NCBI RefSeq assembly: GCF_000714535.1 | Contig: NZ_AUND01000002.1 | Location: 1-64,000, forward strand | From: Thioclava pacifica DSM 10166 | Lineage (GTDB): Bacteria; Pseudomonadota; Alphaproteobacteria; Rhodobacterales; Rhodobacteraceae | Direction: 5' to 3' | DNA: 64,000 nucleotides | Part shown: piece by piece, positions 1 to 7,851 of the stretch | Numbering within the stretch: the stretch's first letter is position 1 | Layout: each line of letters starts with the position of its first letter | Program-made: the position numbers and the translations under genes | Notes under the pieces: generated by a model | The model's input: only the letters and a program-made list of their open reading frames with translations | What the model was told of the DNA's origin: nothing | Databases searched by the model: none

Positions 1-1
1 T

Positions 2-104
2 CTCGAAAATCATCGAGTGATCTGACGCTTTCGGGACCGGTTTTCCGGCCCCGAAAAACGACAGTGGACGAGAATTTGAATGGTGCGCCGCAAGGCGCGC
101 CATT
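2..104. other. Three stacked hairpins upstream of the ribosomal operon
   Basis: Three inverted repeats lie in tandem. Bases 2-6 pair with 13-17 (CTCGA/TCGAG). Bases 29-40 pair with 45-56 around a TTTT loop with one mismatch. Bases 79-89 pair with 94-104 around a GCAA tetraloop, with one G-T pair. None is followed by a clear T-run, so they could be a complex 3' end of an upstream transcript, processing sites or the start of a leader. No coding region was recognised in 1-233. Confidence 0.5.
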
Positions 105-109
105 CGCTC

Positions 110-137
110 TTGACAGACTCAGGGAACCCCCATAGAG
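110..137 (+). promoter_or_regulatory. Probable promoter of the rpsJ operon
   Basis: A perfect TTGACA -35 box at 110-115 is followed after 16 bases by ATAGAG at 132-137, a weak -10 match. It lies about 100 bases upstream of rpsJ, which leaves room for a structured leader. The -35 box is the stronger evidence; the -10 assignment is tentative. Confidence 0.5.
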
Positions 138-171
138 GACGCGCCTGATCTGCCAAGATTACAGGTTCGAT

Positions 172-198
172 GCAGGCACCACATTCGGTGCTGTCTGC
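172..198 (+). promoter_or_regulatory. Leader hairpin before rpsJ
   Basis: GCAGGCACC at 172-180 can fold onto GGTG (187-190) and CTGC (195-198) with a small internal loop. It sits in the transcribed leader between the promoter and the rpsJ ribosome-binding site. In enterobacteria the S10 leader is the L4 autoregulation target; whether this hairpin has that role here is inference only. Confidence 0.35.
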
Positions 199-233
199 CT
201 CTCAACCTTCACGCCATGCGAGAGGCATGACAT

Positions 234-542
234 ATGACCGGCCAAAATATCCGCATCCGGCTCAAGGCGTTCGATTACCGCGTGCTGGACGCCAGCACCC
301 AGGAAATCGTCAACACCGCGAAGCGCACGGGTGCCCAGGTTCGCGGGCCCATCCCGCTTCCGAACAAGATCGAGAAATTCACGGTTCTGCGTGGTCCGCA
401 CATCGACAAGAAGTCGCGCGACCAGTGGGAAATCCGTACGCACAAGCGTCTTCTCGACATCGTCGATCCGACCCCCCAGACCGTGGACGCGCTGATGAAG
501 CTCGACCTCGCTGCGGGCGTTGACGTCGAGATCAAGGTTTAA
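234..542 (+). CDS. rpsJ: 30S ribosomal protein S10
   Basis: S10 is part of the 30S head and also acts as NusE in transcription antitermination. The 102-residue product has the normal family length, begins with the typical [14 protein letters not shown] strand and contains [13 protein letters not shown], the conserved loop that reaches into the head. The ATG has AGAGG eight bases upstream. It is the first gene of an rpsJ-rplC-rplD-rplW segment and lies 10 bases before rplC, so the two are co-transcribed. Nothing in the product is unusual. Confidence 0.97.
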   Translation: MTGQNIRIRLKAFDYRVLDASTQEIVNTAKRTGAQVRGPIPLPNKIEKFTVLRGPHIDKKSRDQWEIRTHKRLLDIVDPTPQTVDALMKLDLAAGVDVEIKV

Positions 543-552
543 GGAGAGCAAC

Positions 553-1416
553 ATGCTGCGGACTGGTGTTATCGCCAAGAAGCTGGGCATGACCCGGCTC
601 TTCCTCGAGGACGGCAAGCAGGTTCCTGTGACCGTTCTCCAACTCGACAAGCTCCAGGTGGTGGCTCAGCGCACCTCCGAGAAGGACGGCTACACCGCTG
701 TTCAGCTCGGTGCGGGCGAAGCCAAAGCCAAGCGCACCACGGCTGCGATGCGCGGTCACTTCGCGAAAGCGAACGTGGCGCCCAAGCGCAAGGTCGCCGA
801 ATTCCGCGTCGCCGAGGAAAACCTCATCGACGTGGGCGAGGAGATCACGGCCAACCACTACTTCGAAGGTCAGTTCGTGGATATCGCGGGCACCTCGATC
901 GGTAAGGGTTTCGCCGGTGCGATGAAGCGTCACAACTTCGGTGGTCTGCGCGCCTCGCACGGCGTGTCGATCTCGCACCGCTCGCACGGTTCGACCGGTC
1001 AGTGTCAGGATCCGGGCCGCGTGTTCAAGGGCAAGAAGATGGCCGGTCACCTCGGTGCCGTGCGCGTCACGACCCAGAACCTGCAAGTGGTCAAGACCGA
1101 CGCCGATCGTGGCCTGATCATGGTCAAGGGTTCGGTCCCGGGCGCCAAGGGCGGCTGGGTCACGGTGAAAGACGCCGTGAAGAAGCCGATCTCGGAAAAC
1201 GTGATCTACCCGGCCGCGCTGAAATCGGCTGCCGAAGCTGCTGCGAAAGCCGCTGAAGAAGCTGCTGCCGCCGCTGCTGCCGAGGCTGAAGCCGAAGCCA
1301 AGCGTCTCGCAGAAGAGCAAGCCGCTCAGGAAGCCGCCGCGCTGAAGGAAGCCGAAGCCTCGATCGAGGCCGACAAGGCTGACGACGCGGGTGACGCGCC
1401 CGAAGGAGACAAGTGA
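553..1416 (+). CDS. rplC: 50S ribosomal protein L3 with long acidic C-terminal tail
   Basis: L3 binds 23S rRNA early in 50S assembly and reaches toward the peptidyl-transferase centre. The ATG at 553 was chosen because it begins [17 protein letters not shown] and follows AAGGAGAG; an in-frame upstream extension to 520 would overlap rpsJ. The core contains [15 protein letters not shown] and [14 protein letters not shown], whose Gln matches the PrmB methylation site. The protein has 287 residues, against about 209 in E. coli, because of a C-terminal tail of roughly 62 residues made almost only of Ala, Glu, Lys and Asp. The tail is probably a flexible helix. The stop overlaps the rplD start. Confidence 0.96.
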   Translation: MLRTGVIAKKLGMTRLFLEDGKQVPVTVLQLDKLQVVAQRTSEKDGYTAVQLGAGEAKAKRTTAAMRGHFAKANVAPKRKVAEFRVAEENLIDVGEEITANHYFEGQFVDIAGTSIGKGFAGAMKRHNFGGLRASHGVSISHRSHGSTGQCQDPGRVFKGKKMAGHLGAVRVTTQNLQVVKTDADRGLIMVKGSVPGAKGGWVTVKDAVKKPISENVIYPAALKSAAEAAAKAAEEAAAAAAAEAEAEAKRLAEEQAAQEAAALKEAEASIEADKADDAGDAPEGDK

Positions 1417-2036
1417 TGAAACTCGACGTGATCAAACTCGACGCCGGCAAGGCCGGTTCGATCGACCTCTCCGACGAGATCTTCGGGCTCGAGCCGCGTG
1501 CGGACATCCTGCACCGCGTCGTGCGCTGGCAGCGCGCGAAAGCGCAAGCTGGTACCCACTCGGTTCTGACCAAGTCGGAAGTCAGCTACTCGACGAAGAA
1601 GATCTACCGCCAGAAGGGCACTGGCGGCGCACGCCACGGCTCCCGCAAGGCTCCGATCTTCCGCAAGGGTGGTGTCTACAAGGGCCCGACCCCGCGCAGC
1701 CACGCTCACGACCTGCCCAAGAAGTTCCGGGCTCTGGGTCTGAAGCACGCGCTGTCGTCGAAAGCGGCCAGCGGCAAGCTGGTGGTGCTGGATGATGCCG
1801 TGATGGCCGAAGCCAAGACCCAACTGCTCGCGAAAGCCGCGAAGGAGCTGGGCTGGAAGAAGGTCCTGGTGATCGACGGTGCCGAGGTGAACGAGAACTT
1901 CGCCAAAGCCGCGCGCAACATCGAAGGCATCGACGTGCTGCCCTCGATGGGCGCCAATGTCTATGACATCCTCAAGCGTGACACGCTCGTGCTCACGAAG
2001 GCGGGTGTCGAAGCTCTGGAGGCTCGTCTGAAATGA
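1416..2036 (+). CDS. rplD: 50S ribosomal protein L4
   Basis: L4 lines the 50S exit tunnel with its extended loop and in many bacteria represses its own operon. The 206-residue product carries the conserved loop motif [15 protein letters not shown] near residues 65-80 and the [12 protein letters not shown] segment after it. The ATG at 1416 overlaps the rplC stop (TGATG) and is preceded by GGAG; a GTG three bases upstream is a less likely start. Translational coupling with rplC is expected. Its own stop overlaps rplW. Confidence 0.96.
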   Translation: MKLDVIKLDAGKAGSIDLSDEIFGLEPRADILHRVVRWQRAKAQAGTHSVLTKSEVSYSTKKIYRQKGTGGARHGSRKAPIFRKGGVYKGPTPRSHAHDLPKKFRALGLKHALSSKAASGKLVVLDDAVMAEAKTQLLAKAAKELGWKKVLVIDGAEVNENFAKAARNIEGIDVLPSMGANVYDILKRDTLVLTKAGVEALEARLK

Positions 2037-2329
2037 GCGCGAAACCCGAACATTACGACGTGATCGTCAAGCCGATCATCACCGAGAAGGCCACCATGGC
2101 CTCGGAGAACGGCGCCGTGGTCTTCGAAGTGGCGAAAACCGCCTCGAAGCCGCAGATCAAGGAAGCCGTGGAGACCCTCTTCGGCGTCAAGGTGAAGGCG
2201 GTCAACACCACCATCACCAAAGGCAAGACCAAGCGCTTCCGGGGTATCCCGGGCAAGCGTTCGGACGTGAAGAAAGCCTACGTGACGCTGGAAGAAGGCA
2301 ACACGATCGACGTGTCGACCGGCCTCTGA
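2033..2329 (+). CDS. rplW: 50S ribosomal protein L23
   Basis: L23 sits beside the polypeptide exit and is the docking site for trigger factor and the signal recognition particle. The 98 residues match the family: the start is followed by [13 protein letters not shown], and [20 protein letters not shown] near the C-terminus is the rRNA-binding part. The start overlaps the rplD stop by four bases (ATGA). Unlike the standard S10 operon, rplB does not follow directly; a strong terminator lies 27 bases downstream. Confidence 0.96.
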   Translation: MSAKPEHYDVIVKPIITEKATMASENGAVVFEVAKTASKPQIKEAVETLFGVKVKAVNTTITKGKTKRFRGIPGKRSDVKKAYVTLEEGNTIDVSTGL

Positions 2330-2355
2330 TCCATTCTGGATCGTGAAATTGGAAC

Positions 2356-2381
2356 GGCCCTCGCGCAAGCGGGGGCCTTTT
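2356..2381 (+). terminator. Rho-independent terminator after rplW
   Basis: A nine-base stem, GGCCCTCGC (2356-2364) with GCGGGGGCC (2369-2377), one G-T pair, closes a GCAA tetraloop and is followed by TTTT. It ends the rpsJ-rplW segment inside what is normally a continuous S10 operon. It may also serve the converging SH3 gene on the other strand. Confidence 0.85.
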
Positions 2382-2414
2382 CGTTTGCTCGTTGCCGCTG
2401 GTAGGGCTGAGCCC

Positions 2415-2720
2415 TCACTTCTCCCGAATGTAGCTCTCCGAGACATATCCCTTGAGCCCCGGAGCGCGGTCGAGGCGGGCGTTGCACCAGCGCGTATTGC
2501 CGATCCGTTCGCAGCTCTGGACGCGCAGGAGCGTCCCGTTGGGGAGCCCCACGATCACCTTGTAGCCCACACCCGGCCCCTCGCGCATCTTGAGCATGTC
2601 CTCGCCCTTGACGCCGGCGACGACATAGGTGCCTCGCCAGCTATCGGCGAGGGCAGGGCTGGCAAGAAGCGCGAAAGCAAAGAGGGGGGCGGCGAGCGCA
2701 ATCGCTCTGGTTGGACGCAT
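2415..2720 (-). CDS. Small secreted SH3-domain protein
   Basis: A 101-residue exported protein of unknown role. Residues 1-25 form a signal peptide with a long hydrophobic core ending SPALA, so it should reach the periplasm. Residues about 30-98 fit a bacterial SH3-like fold, with KMREGPGVGYKVIVGLPNG, an aromatic GYVSESYI end, and two Cys (in QSCERIG and TRWCNAR) that could form a disulphide. Such domains often bind peptidoglycan. The gene is inserted in reverse orientation between rplW and rplB, splitting the S10 operon. A sigma-type upstream region lies in 2721-2976, shared with the rplB promoter. Confidence 0.8.
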   Translation of the reverse strand: MRPTRAIALAAPLFAFALLASPALADSWRGTYVVAGVKGEDMLKMREGPGVGYKVIVGLPNGTLLRVQSCERIGNTRWCNARLDRAPGLKGYVSESYIREK

Positions 2721-2897
2721 CGGTTTCTCCTGTTATTCTATCTGCCTCAGAGCCCAGTCTGCATGGCCGGGCCGCGAAGCGCCAGTTGCTTGGGGCGCAC
2801 CGCGCAAAAACAGGCCCAAGCCTATAGACTCGCCCACCCATCCCTGCTACATCGCGCCAGTCTCGAGGCCTCGGATTCGTTCCGGGGCCCGTGATTT

Positions 2898-2928
2898 TTG
2901 AATTCGGGGACCTTCGGGGCCCTATACA
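2898..2928 (+). promoter_or_regulatory. Probable promoter of the rplB segment
   Basis: TTGAAT at 2898-2903 and TATACA at 2923-2928 are spaced 19 bases apart, slightly long. They stand about 50 bases before the rplB start in a 256-base gap. A separate promoter is required here because rplW is followed by a terminator and a gene on the other strand. The motif TGAATTC with a following GG and ACC is also found before rpmC. Confidence 0.5.
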
Positions 2929-2976
2929 CACAGACAGGCGGGGTAACTCGCCGCAAACCAACGGAAGACAGAAAGC

Positions 2977-3816
2977 ATGGCACTCAAGTCGTATAAACCG
3001 ACGACGCCGGGCCAGCGTGGGCTGGTTCTGATCGACCGTTCGGAGCTTTGGAAAGGCCGTCCGGTCAAAGCCCTCACTGAGGGTCTGACCAAGACGGGTG
3101 GCCGGAACAACACCGGGCGGATCACGATGTGGCACAAGGGTGGTGGCGCGAAGCGTCTCTACCGCATCGTCGACTTCAAGCGTCGCAAGTTCGATGTTCC
3201 GGCGACCGTCGAGCGGATCGAATACGATCCGAACCGCACCGCCTTCATCGCGCTGATCAAATATCAAGATGGCGAGCTCGCCTACATCCTCGCTCCGCAG
3301 CGTCTCGCTGTCGGCGACACCGTGATCGCGGGCGCCAAGCAGGACGTGAAGCCGGGCAACGCGATGCCCTTCTCGGGCATGCCGATCGGTACCATCGTCC
3401 ACAACGTCGAGCTGAAGCCCGGCAAGGGCGGCCAGATCGCACGCGCCGCGGGCACCTATGCCCAGTTCGTCGGTCGTGACGGTGGCTACGCGCAGCTGCG
3501 TCTGAGCTCGGGCGAACTGCGCCTCGTGCGTCAGGAATGCATGGCGACCATCGGTGCCGTGTCGAACGCTGACCACTCGAACCAGAACCTCGGTAAAGCC
3601 GGTCGTAAGCGCCACATGGGCGTGCGTCCGACCGTTCGCGGTGTTGCGATGAACCCGATCGACCACCCGCATGGTGGTGGTGAAGGCCGTACCTCGGGTG
3701 GCCGTCACCCGGTGACGCCGTGGGGCAAGCCCACCAAGGGCAAGCGCACCCGCTCGAACAAGAAGACGGACCAGTACATCCTGCGTTCGCGTCACGCGAA
3801 GAAGAAGGGTCGCTAA
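2977..3816 (+). CDS. rplB: 50S ribosomal protein L2
   Basis: L2 supports association of the subunits and peptidyl-transferase activity. The 279-residue length is normal. The highly conserved C-terminal signature [17 protein letters not shown] is present and includes the His corresponding to E. coli His229, needed for peptide-bond formation. The N-terminus ([15 protein letters not shown]) is standard and the ATG follows GGAAGACAG. It begins the second segment of the locus, with rpsS four bases after its stop. Confidence 0.97.
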   Translation: MALKSYKPTTPGQRGLVLIDRSELWKGRPVKALTEGLTKTGGRNNTGRITMWHKGGGAKRLYRIVDFKRRKFDVPATVERIEYDPNRTAFIALIKYQDGELAYILAPQRLAVGDTVIAGAKQDVKPGNAMPFSGMPIGTIVHNVELKPGKGGQIARAAGTYAQFVGRDGGYAQLRLSSGELRLVRQECMATIGAVSNADHSNQNLGKAGRKRHMGVRPTVRGVAMNPIDHPHGGGEGRTSGGRHPVTPWGKPTKGKRTRSNKKTDQYILRSRHAKKKGR

Positions 3817-3819
3817 GAT

Positions 3820-4098
3820 ATGTCTCGTTCTGTTTGGAAAGGCCCTTTCGTTGACGCCTATCTGCTGAAGAAAGCGGAAAAAGCGCGCGAGTCGGGCAAA
3901 GGCGAAGTGATCAAGATCTGGTCGCGTCGTTCCACCATCCTGCCGCAATTCGTCGGCCTCACCTTCGCCGTCTACAATGGCCAGAAGCACATCCCGGTGA
4001 ACGTCACCGAGGAAATGATCGGTCAGAAATTCGGTGAATACTCGCCGACCCGTACCTATTACGGGCATGCGGCCGACAAGAAAGCCAAGAGGAAGTAA
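3820..4098 (+). CDS. rpsS: 30S ribosomal protein S19
   Basis: S19 forms a complex with S13 in the 30S head and contacts A-site tRNA. The 92-residue product starts with [16 protein letters not shown] and ends with [20 protein letters not shown], both typical. The key GKHxPV-like segment appears as [17 protein letters not shown]. It lies three bases after rplB and five before rplV, inside a tight ribosomal operon. No anomalies were seen. Confidence 0.97.
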   Translation: MSRSVWKGPFVDAYLLKKAEKARESGKGEVIKIWSRRSTILPQFVGLTFAVYNGQKHIPVNVTEEMIGQKFGEYSPTRTYYGHAADKKAKRK

Positions 4099-4103
4099 TC
4101 GTC

Positions 4104-4484
4104 ATGGGTAAGGAAAAGAATCCGCGCCGCGTGGCGGACAACGAAGCAATGGCGAAAACCCGCATGCTTCGCACCTCGCCGCAGAAACTGAACCTCGTCG
4201 CTGCGATGATCCGTGGCAAGAAGGTCGACAAGGCCCTTTCGGACCTGACCTTCTCGAAGAAGCGTATCGCTATCGACGTGAAAAAATGCCTCCAGTCGGC
4301 GATTGCCAACGCTGAGAACAACCACGGCCTGGACGTGGACGAACTCGTCGTGGCGGAAGCCTGGGTTGGCAAGAACCTGGTGATGAAGCGTGGCCGTCCG
4401 CGGGCACGTGGCCGGTTCGGCAAGATCATGAAGCCGTTTTCGGAACTCACCATCAAGGTGCGCCAGATCGAGGAGCAAGCGTAA
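4104..4484 (+). CDS. rplV: 50S ribosomal protein L22
   Basis: L22 lines the peptide exit tunnel with a long beta hairpin. The 126-residue protein contains the family core [20 protein letters not shown] and the hairpin tip near [10 protein letters not shown], where macrolide-resistance changes occur in other bacteria. An N-terminal extension of about 20 residues ([19 protein letters not shown]) precedes the core, as is common in alphaproteobacteria. Its TAA overlaps the rpsC ATG by one base, indicating coupled translation. Confidence 0.96.
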   Translation: MGKEKNPRRVADNEAMAKTRMLRTSPQKLNLVAAMIRGKKVDKALSDLTFSKKRIAIDVKKCLQSAIANAENNHGLDVDELVVAEAWVGKNLVMKRGRPRARGRFGKIMKPFSELTIKVRQIEEQA

Positions 4485-5191
4485 TGGGTCAGAAGGTCAA
4501 TCCGATCGGCATGCGCCTCCAGGTCAACCGCACCTGGGACAGCCGCTGGTACGCCGACAGCAAGGACTACGGCAACCTCCTGCTTGAGGATCTCAAGATC
4601 CGCGAGTTCATCCACGAGGAAGCCAAGCAGGCCGGCGTCAGCCGCGTCATCATCGAGCGTCCGCACAAGAAGTGCCGCGTGACCATTCACGCTGCGCGTC
4701 CGGGCGTCATCATCGGCAAGAAAGGCGCTGACATCGAAGCGCTGCGCAAGAAGCTGGCGAACTTCACCGACAGCGAGCTGCACCTGAACATCGTCGAAGT
4801 CCGCAAGCCGGAACTCGACGCGCAGCTCGTCGCCGAGTCGATCGCTCAGCAGCTCGAGCGCCGTGTCTCGTTCCGCCGCGCGATGAAGCGCTCGGTGCAG
4901 AACGCGATGCGCATGGGTGCCCTGGGTATCCGCGTCAACGTCGCCGGCCGTCTGGGCGGCGCCGAGATCGCGCGCACCGAGTGGTATCGCGAAGGCCGTG
5001 TGCCGCTGCACACCCTGCGTGCCGACATCGATTACGCACTCTCCGAAGCCATGACCCCCTACGGGATCATCGGCATCAAGGTGTGGATCTTCAAAGGCGA
5101 GATCATGGAACATGATCCGCAAGCTCGCGACCGCAAGCACGCCGAAGCCCAAGAGGGCCCGGCTCCGCGCGGCCCGCGTCGCGATCGCTGA
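4484..5191 (+). CDS. rpsC: 30S ribosomal protein S3
   Basis: S3 lies at the mRNA entry channel and helps unwind structured mRNA. The product has 235 residues. It starts [21 protein letters not shown], has a type II KH domain with the RNA-binding GXXG variant in [13 protein letters not shown] (about residues 65-78), and a C-terminal S3 domain with [24 protein letters not shown]. The last 30 residues are charged and probably flexible. The start overlaps the rplV stop. Confidence 0.97.
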   Translation: MGQKVNPIGMRLQVNRTWDSRWYADSKDYGNLLLEDLKIREFIHEEAKQAGVSRVIIERPHKKCRVTIHAARPGVIIGKKGADIEALRKKLANFTDSELHLNIVEVRKPELDAQLVAESIAQQLERRVSFRRAMKRSVQNAMRMGALGIRVNVAGRLGGAEIARTEWYREGRVPLHTLRADIDYALSEAMTPYGIIGIKVWIFKGEIMEHDPQARDRKHAEAQEGPAPRGPRRDR

Positions 5192-5205
5192 GGGAGTAGA
5201 TAGTC

Positions 5206-5619
5206 ATGCTGCAACCGAAACGGACGAAGTTCCGCAAGATGCACAAAGGCCGGATCCACGGCGAAGCCAAAGGTGGCTTTGACCTGAACTTCGGTCACTT
5301 CGGCCTCAAGGCTGTGGCGCCCGAGCGCGTCACCGCCCGTCAGATCGAAGCCGCGCGTCGTGCGATCACCCGCCACATGAAGCGTCAGGGCCGTGTCTGG
5401 ATCCGGATTTTCCCGGATACCCCGATCACCGCGAAACCCACCGAAGTCCGTATGGGTAAAGGTAAGGGTTCGGTCGACCGTTGGGCCGCCAAGGTCAAGC
5501 CCGGCCGCGTGATGTTCGAAATCGACGGCGTCAACGAAGTCATCGCTCGCGAGGCCCTGCGCCTCGGCGCCGCGAAGCTCCCCGTTGCCTGCCGCATCGT
5601 CGAGCGTCAGGACTGGTAA
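5206..5619 (+). CDS. rplP: 50S ribosomal protein L16
   Basis: L16 positions tRNA at the A site of the 50S subunit. The 137-residue length is normal and the N-terminus [16 protein letters not shown] is invariant. The loop [14 protein letters not shown] contains Arg82, which aligns with E. coli L16 Arg81, the residue hydroxylated by the oxygenase RoxA (YcfD). A 2-oxoglutarate oxygenase-like gene lies about 530 bases downstream. rplP is the last gene of the rplB segment and is followed by a strong terminator; rpmC, normally next, is displaced by 1.3 kb. Confidence 0.97.
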   Translation: MLQPKRTKFRKMHKGRIHGEAKGGFDLNFGHFGLKAVAPERVTARQIEAARRAITRHMKRQGRVWIRIFPDTPITAKPTEVRMGKGKGSVDRWAAKVKPGRVMFEIDGVNEVIAREALRLGAAKLPVACRIVERQDW

Positions 5620-5644
5620 TCCCGGTCCCTCGCGAGAGAAACGA

Positions 5645-5671
5645 AAGCCCCGCCCATCCGGCGGGGCTTTT
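5645..5671 (+). terminator. Rho-independent terminator after rplP
   Basis: A perfect ten-base stem (AAGCCCCGCC at 5645-5654 with GGCGGGGCTT at 5660-5669) closes a five-base loop and runs into TTTT. It ends the second ribosomal segment before the rpmC segment. Confidence 0.9.
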
Positions 5672-5711
5672 GCTATACTGAGGCGATGATTTGAAGCCTT
5701 CGGGAGTTTTC

Positions 5712-5939
5712 ATGAAGCATTGGAAGAGCGACGATCTGTCGATCTATAACGAGCGCCAGAAGATCATGGCGACCTCGGTGAATGCGATCGGTCTGGCGCT
5801 GGTGGGGTTTGCGATTCTCAAGCCGGTTGTCGAGCAGAGCCGGCATGACCCGATGCAGCTTGCGGTCTGGGGGATCATCGGACTCGCATTGCACGGCATT
5901 TCGCACTATATTTTGGGTAACCTGAAGAAGGAGGTCTGA
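5712..5939 (+). CDS. Small two-helix membrane protein, unknown function
   Basis: A 75-residue protein not recognised as a known family. After a short polar N-terminus (MKHWKSDDLSIYNERQK) there are two hydrophobic helices, about residues 21-40 (NAIGLALVGFAILKPVV) and 48-68 (QLAVWGIIGLALHGISHYIL), so it should be an inner-membrane hairpin. ATG at 5712 was preferred over an in-frame TTG at 5691 because GGGAG stands just upstream. A TATACT at 5674-5679 directly after the rplP terminator could be a -10 box. It is followed after three bases by a still smaller membrane protein, so the pair is probably co-translated. Confidence 0.7.
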   Translation: MKHWKSDDLSIYNERQKIMATSVNAIGLALVGFAILKPVVEQSRHDPMQLAVWGIIGLALHGISHYILGNLKKEV

Positions 5940-5942
5940 GAC

Positions 5943-6071
5943 ATGGCGATCTACGGATATATCGTGCCGTTCATTGCGCTCGCGCTCGGCCTTGGCGCGA
6001 TGGCGTGGTCGAACCATCTTTCGCGCAAGTTCGACGAGGCGCATGAGATGCAGACGCAGCGCAAACGCTGA
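5943..6071 (+). CDS. 42-residue single-span membrane microprotein
   Basis: This short reading frame begins at an ATG spaced eight bases after a strong AAGGAGG and encodes 42 residues. One hydrophobic segment (YIVPFIALALGLGAMAW, about residues 4-22) is followed by a charged tail rich in Arg, Lys, Glu and Gln ending QRKR. That predicts a single-pass protein with a positively charged cytoplasmic end. It starts three bases after the preceding small membrane gene and ends 19 bases before a terminator, so the two form a compact bicistronic unit. No family was recognised. Confidence 0.65.
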   Translation: MAIYGYIVPFIALALGLGAMAWSNHLSRKFDEAHEMQTQRKR

Positions 6072-6090
6072 GTATTGCGACCGACCAATG

Positions 6091-6119
6091 AAAAGCCCCG
6101 CCGGAGCGGCGGGGCTTTT
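6091..6119. terminator. Bidirectional terminator
   Basis: A 13-base perfect stem (6091-6103 with 6107-6119) with a GAG loop, A-rich on its left and T-rich on its right. It serves the small membrane gene pair on the + strand and the oxygenase-like gene arriving on the - strand. Confidence 0.9.
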
Positions 6120-6148
6120 GGTTTGAAGAGGTCTCCAATCGGATCGCC

Positions 6149-6772
6149 TCACTCCACCCACTTGTAATTGAAGCTCACCGAGATCCGGTCGTATTCCGAC
6201 ATGTTCATCGGCACTTCGTGGCGCAGCCAGCTTTCCCAGAGCAGCACCTCGCCCGGCTCGGGGGCGACATAGATGAAGGGCTGCAATTCCCGCCGTGCAG
6301 GTTTCAGCCGTGTCGGCGCGGCCATCATCATCGCAAGCCGCGGGTCTTCCAGTTTCAGTGCCGAGGCGCCGTCGGGCATCGCGACATAGGTCGTGCCAGA
6401 GATCACCGAATGCGGGTGGATATGCGAGCCATGCGTGCCGCCCTCGGGCAGGATGTTGATCCACAGATCCTCCAGCACCAGCTTGCCGCCACCCAGCTCG
6501 AATTGCAGGTCCTCGGCGAAGGCGGCGACGTGCAGGTCGAGCGATTTGACGATGTCGTCGAAGATCGGGAAGCGCCAGGGCAGGTCGGTCAGCGAGGCGT
6601 AGGAGGTGTAGCCCGGATAGCCGTTCTCCTCGCACCATTCCTGACCCGCCTCGTCATCCTCGGCGATGGCGTAGCAGGAAGCTTCCAGCTCGTCGGTGTC
6701 GACCTTGGGGCCGAACTCGGAGAGTTTCGCGCGGTAGAGGCGGGTTGCGAAGAGGCTTTCGATTTGCGACAT
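6149..6772 (-). CDS. Putative 2-oxoglutarate/Fe(II) oxygenase (TIGR02466-like)
   Basis: A 207-residue protein that resembles the TIGR02466 group of putative 2-oxoglutarate-dependent oxygenases. Visible features are HIHPHSVISGTTYV (about residues 116-129, likely Fe ligands), a following DPRLAMM segment, a distal His in WESWLRHEVP, and an Arg in DRISVSFNYKW that would bind 2-oxoglutarate. These support a double-stranded beta-helix fold. The substrate is unknown. The gene is inserted in reverse between rplP and rpmC; a role in ribosomal-protein hydroxylation is suggested only by position. Members of the group also occur far from ribosomal genes. Confidence 0.75.
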   Translation of the reverse strand: MSQIESLFATRLYRAKLSEFGPKVDTDELEASCYAIAEDDEAGQEWCEENGYPGYTSYASLTDLPWRFPIFDDIVKSLDLHVAAFAEDLQFELGGGKLVLEDLWINILPEGGTHGSHIHPHSVISGTTYVAMPDGASALKLEDPRLAMMMAAPTRLKPARRELQPFIYVAPEPGEVLLWESWLRHEVPMNMSEYDRISVSFNYKWVE

Positions 6773-6880
6773 GGCTGGGCGCTCCGAGAGGGGGTAAGTT
6801 GCCTTGTCCTACCCGATCGAGGGGTAAAGGCCAATCAATCCTTGCCATATCCGATTCTCTCTGATATTGGCCCCAAGTTC

Positions 6881-6914
6881 CTGAATTCAGGACCGACATA
6901 ACCCATCAGATACA
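6881..6914 (+). promoter_or_regulatory. Probable promoter region of the rpmC segment
   Basis: CTGAATTC at 6881-6888 and GATACA at 6909-6914 lie upstream of rpmC. The TGAATTC motif ends 71 bases before the ATG, almost the same distance as the TGAATTC before rplB (72 bases). The -35/-10 spacing of 22 is poor, so the exact boxes are uncertain, but a promoter is required after two terminators and an opposing gene. Confidence 0.4.
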
Positions 6915-6958
6915 GGGTCACCCGCGAGGGGCCCTCTGATGCCAAGAAAGGACCCGGG

Positions 6959-7159
6959 ATGAACGCCCAAGAACTCAAGGCGAAGACGCCTGATGAGCTG
7001 CGTGACCAGCTCGTCGCGCTGAAAAAAGAAGCCTTCAACCTCCGCTTTCAGCAAGCCACCGGCCAGCTCGAGAACACCGCGCGCATGCGCACCGTTCGTC
7101 GTGACGTTGCGCGGATCAAGACCGTGCTGAACGCCAAAGCCGCTGAAGCCGCGAAGTAA
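6959..7159 (+). CDS. rpmC: 50S ribosomal protein L29
   Basis: L29 is a small coiled-coil protein next to L23 at the tunnel exit. The 66-residue product contains the family pattern [32 protein letters not shown] and the [14 protein letters not shown] helix. It starts the third ribosomal segment; GGACCCGGG precedes the ATG. rpsQ begins 12 bases after its stop behind AAGGAGAG. Confidence 0.96.
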   Translation: MNAQELKAKTPDELRDQLVALKKEAFNLRFQQATGQLENTARMRTVRRDVARIKTVLNAKAAEAAK

Positions 7160-7171
7160 GGAGAGCTTCCT

Positions 7172-7405
7172 ATGCCCAAACGTATCCTGCAAGGCACCGT
7201 GACCTCGGACAAGAACGACCAGACGGTCACCGTTTCGGTCGAGCGCCGCTTCACGCATCCGGTTCTCAAGAAGACGATCCGGAAGTCCAAGAAATACCGC
7301 GCCCATGACGCGGCTAACCAGTTCAAGACCGGTGACGTTGTTCGCATTGAAGAATGTGCGCCGATCTCGAAGACCAAGCGCTGGCGGGTCGTGGTCGAGG
7401 CGTAA
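7172..7405 (+). CDS. rpsQ: 30S ribosomal protein S17
   Basis: S17 is a primary 16S rRNA-binding protein with an OB fold. The 77-residue protein carries the signature [25 protein letters not shown] and ends with the usual [11 protein letters not shown] strand. A 77-base gap, longer than elsewhere in this operon, separates it from rplN, and could hold an internal promoter or processing site. Confidence 0.96.
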   Translation: MPKRILQGTVTSDKNDQTVTVSVERRFTHPVLKKTIRKSKKYRAHDAANQFKTGDVVRIEECAPISKTKRWRVVVEA

Positions 7406-7482
7406 GCCCCGGCCATATCGCCAGTATTCGAAACCCTGGGGCCCTTACTGCATAGGCGTCCCCAAAGGTCGGGAGTAACCCC

Positions 7483-7851
7483 ATGATCCAGATGCAGACC
7501 AATCTGGATGTTGCTGACAACTCCGGCGCTCGCCGGGTTCAGTGCATCAAGGTCCTCGGCGGCTCGCACCGCCGTTACGCATCCGTGGGCGACATCATCG
7601 TGGTGTCGGTCAAGGAAGCGATCCCGCGCGGCCGCGTGAAGAAAGGTGACGTCCGCAAGGCCGTCGTCGTGCGCACCGCCAAGGAAGTTCGTCGTGAAGA
7701 TGGCACCGCCATCCGTTTCGACCGCAACGCCGCCGTCATCCTGAACAACGCGGGCGAGCCGGTCGGCACCCGTATCTTCGGGCCGGTCGTTCGCGAGCTG
7801 CGCGCCAAGAACTTCATGAAGATCATCTCGCTTGCTCCGGAGGTGCTGTGA
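7483..7851 (+). CDS. rplN: 50S ribosomal protein L14
   Basis: L14 contacts 16S rRNA at an intersubunit bridge and is the binding site of the silencing factor RsfS. The 122-residue length is exact for the family. [43 protein letters not shown] and the C-terminal [12 protein letters not shown] are all conserved. The ATG follows GTCGGGAG. The stop overlaps the rplX start (TGATG). Confidence 0.97.
   Translation: MIQMQTNLDVADNSGARRVQCIKVLGGSHRRYASVGDIIVVSVKEAIPRGRVKKGDVRKAVVVRTAKEVRREDGTAIRFDRNAAVILNNAGEPVGTRIFGPVVRELRAKNFMKIISLAPEVL

Noticed and set aside
520-552. Longer N-terminus for L3 starting inside rpsJ
   Set aside because: The normal L3 N-terminus begins at 553 directly after a good Shine-Dalgarno sequence.
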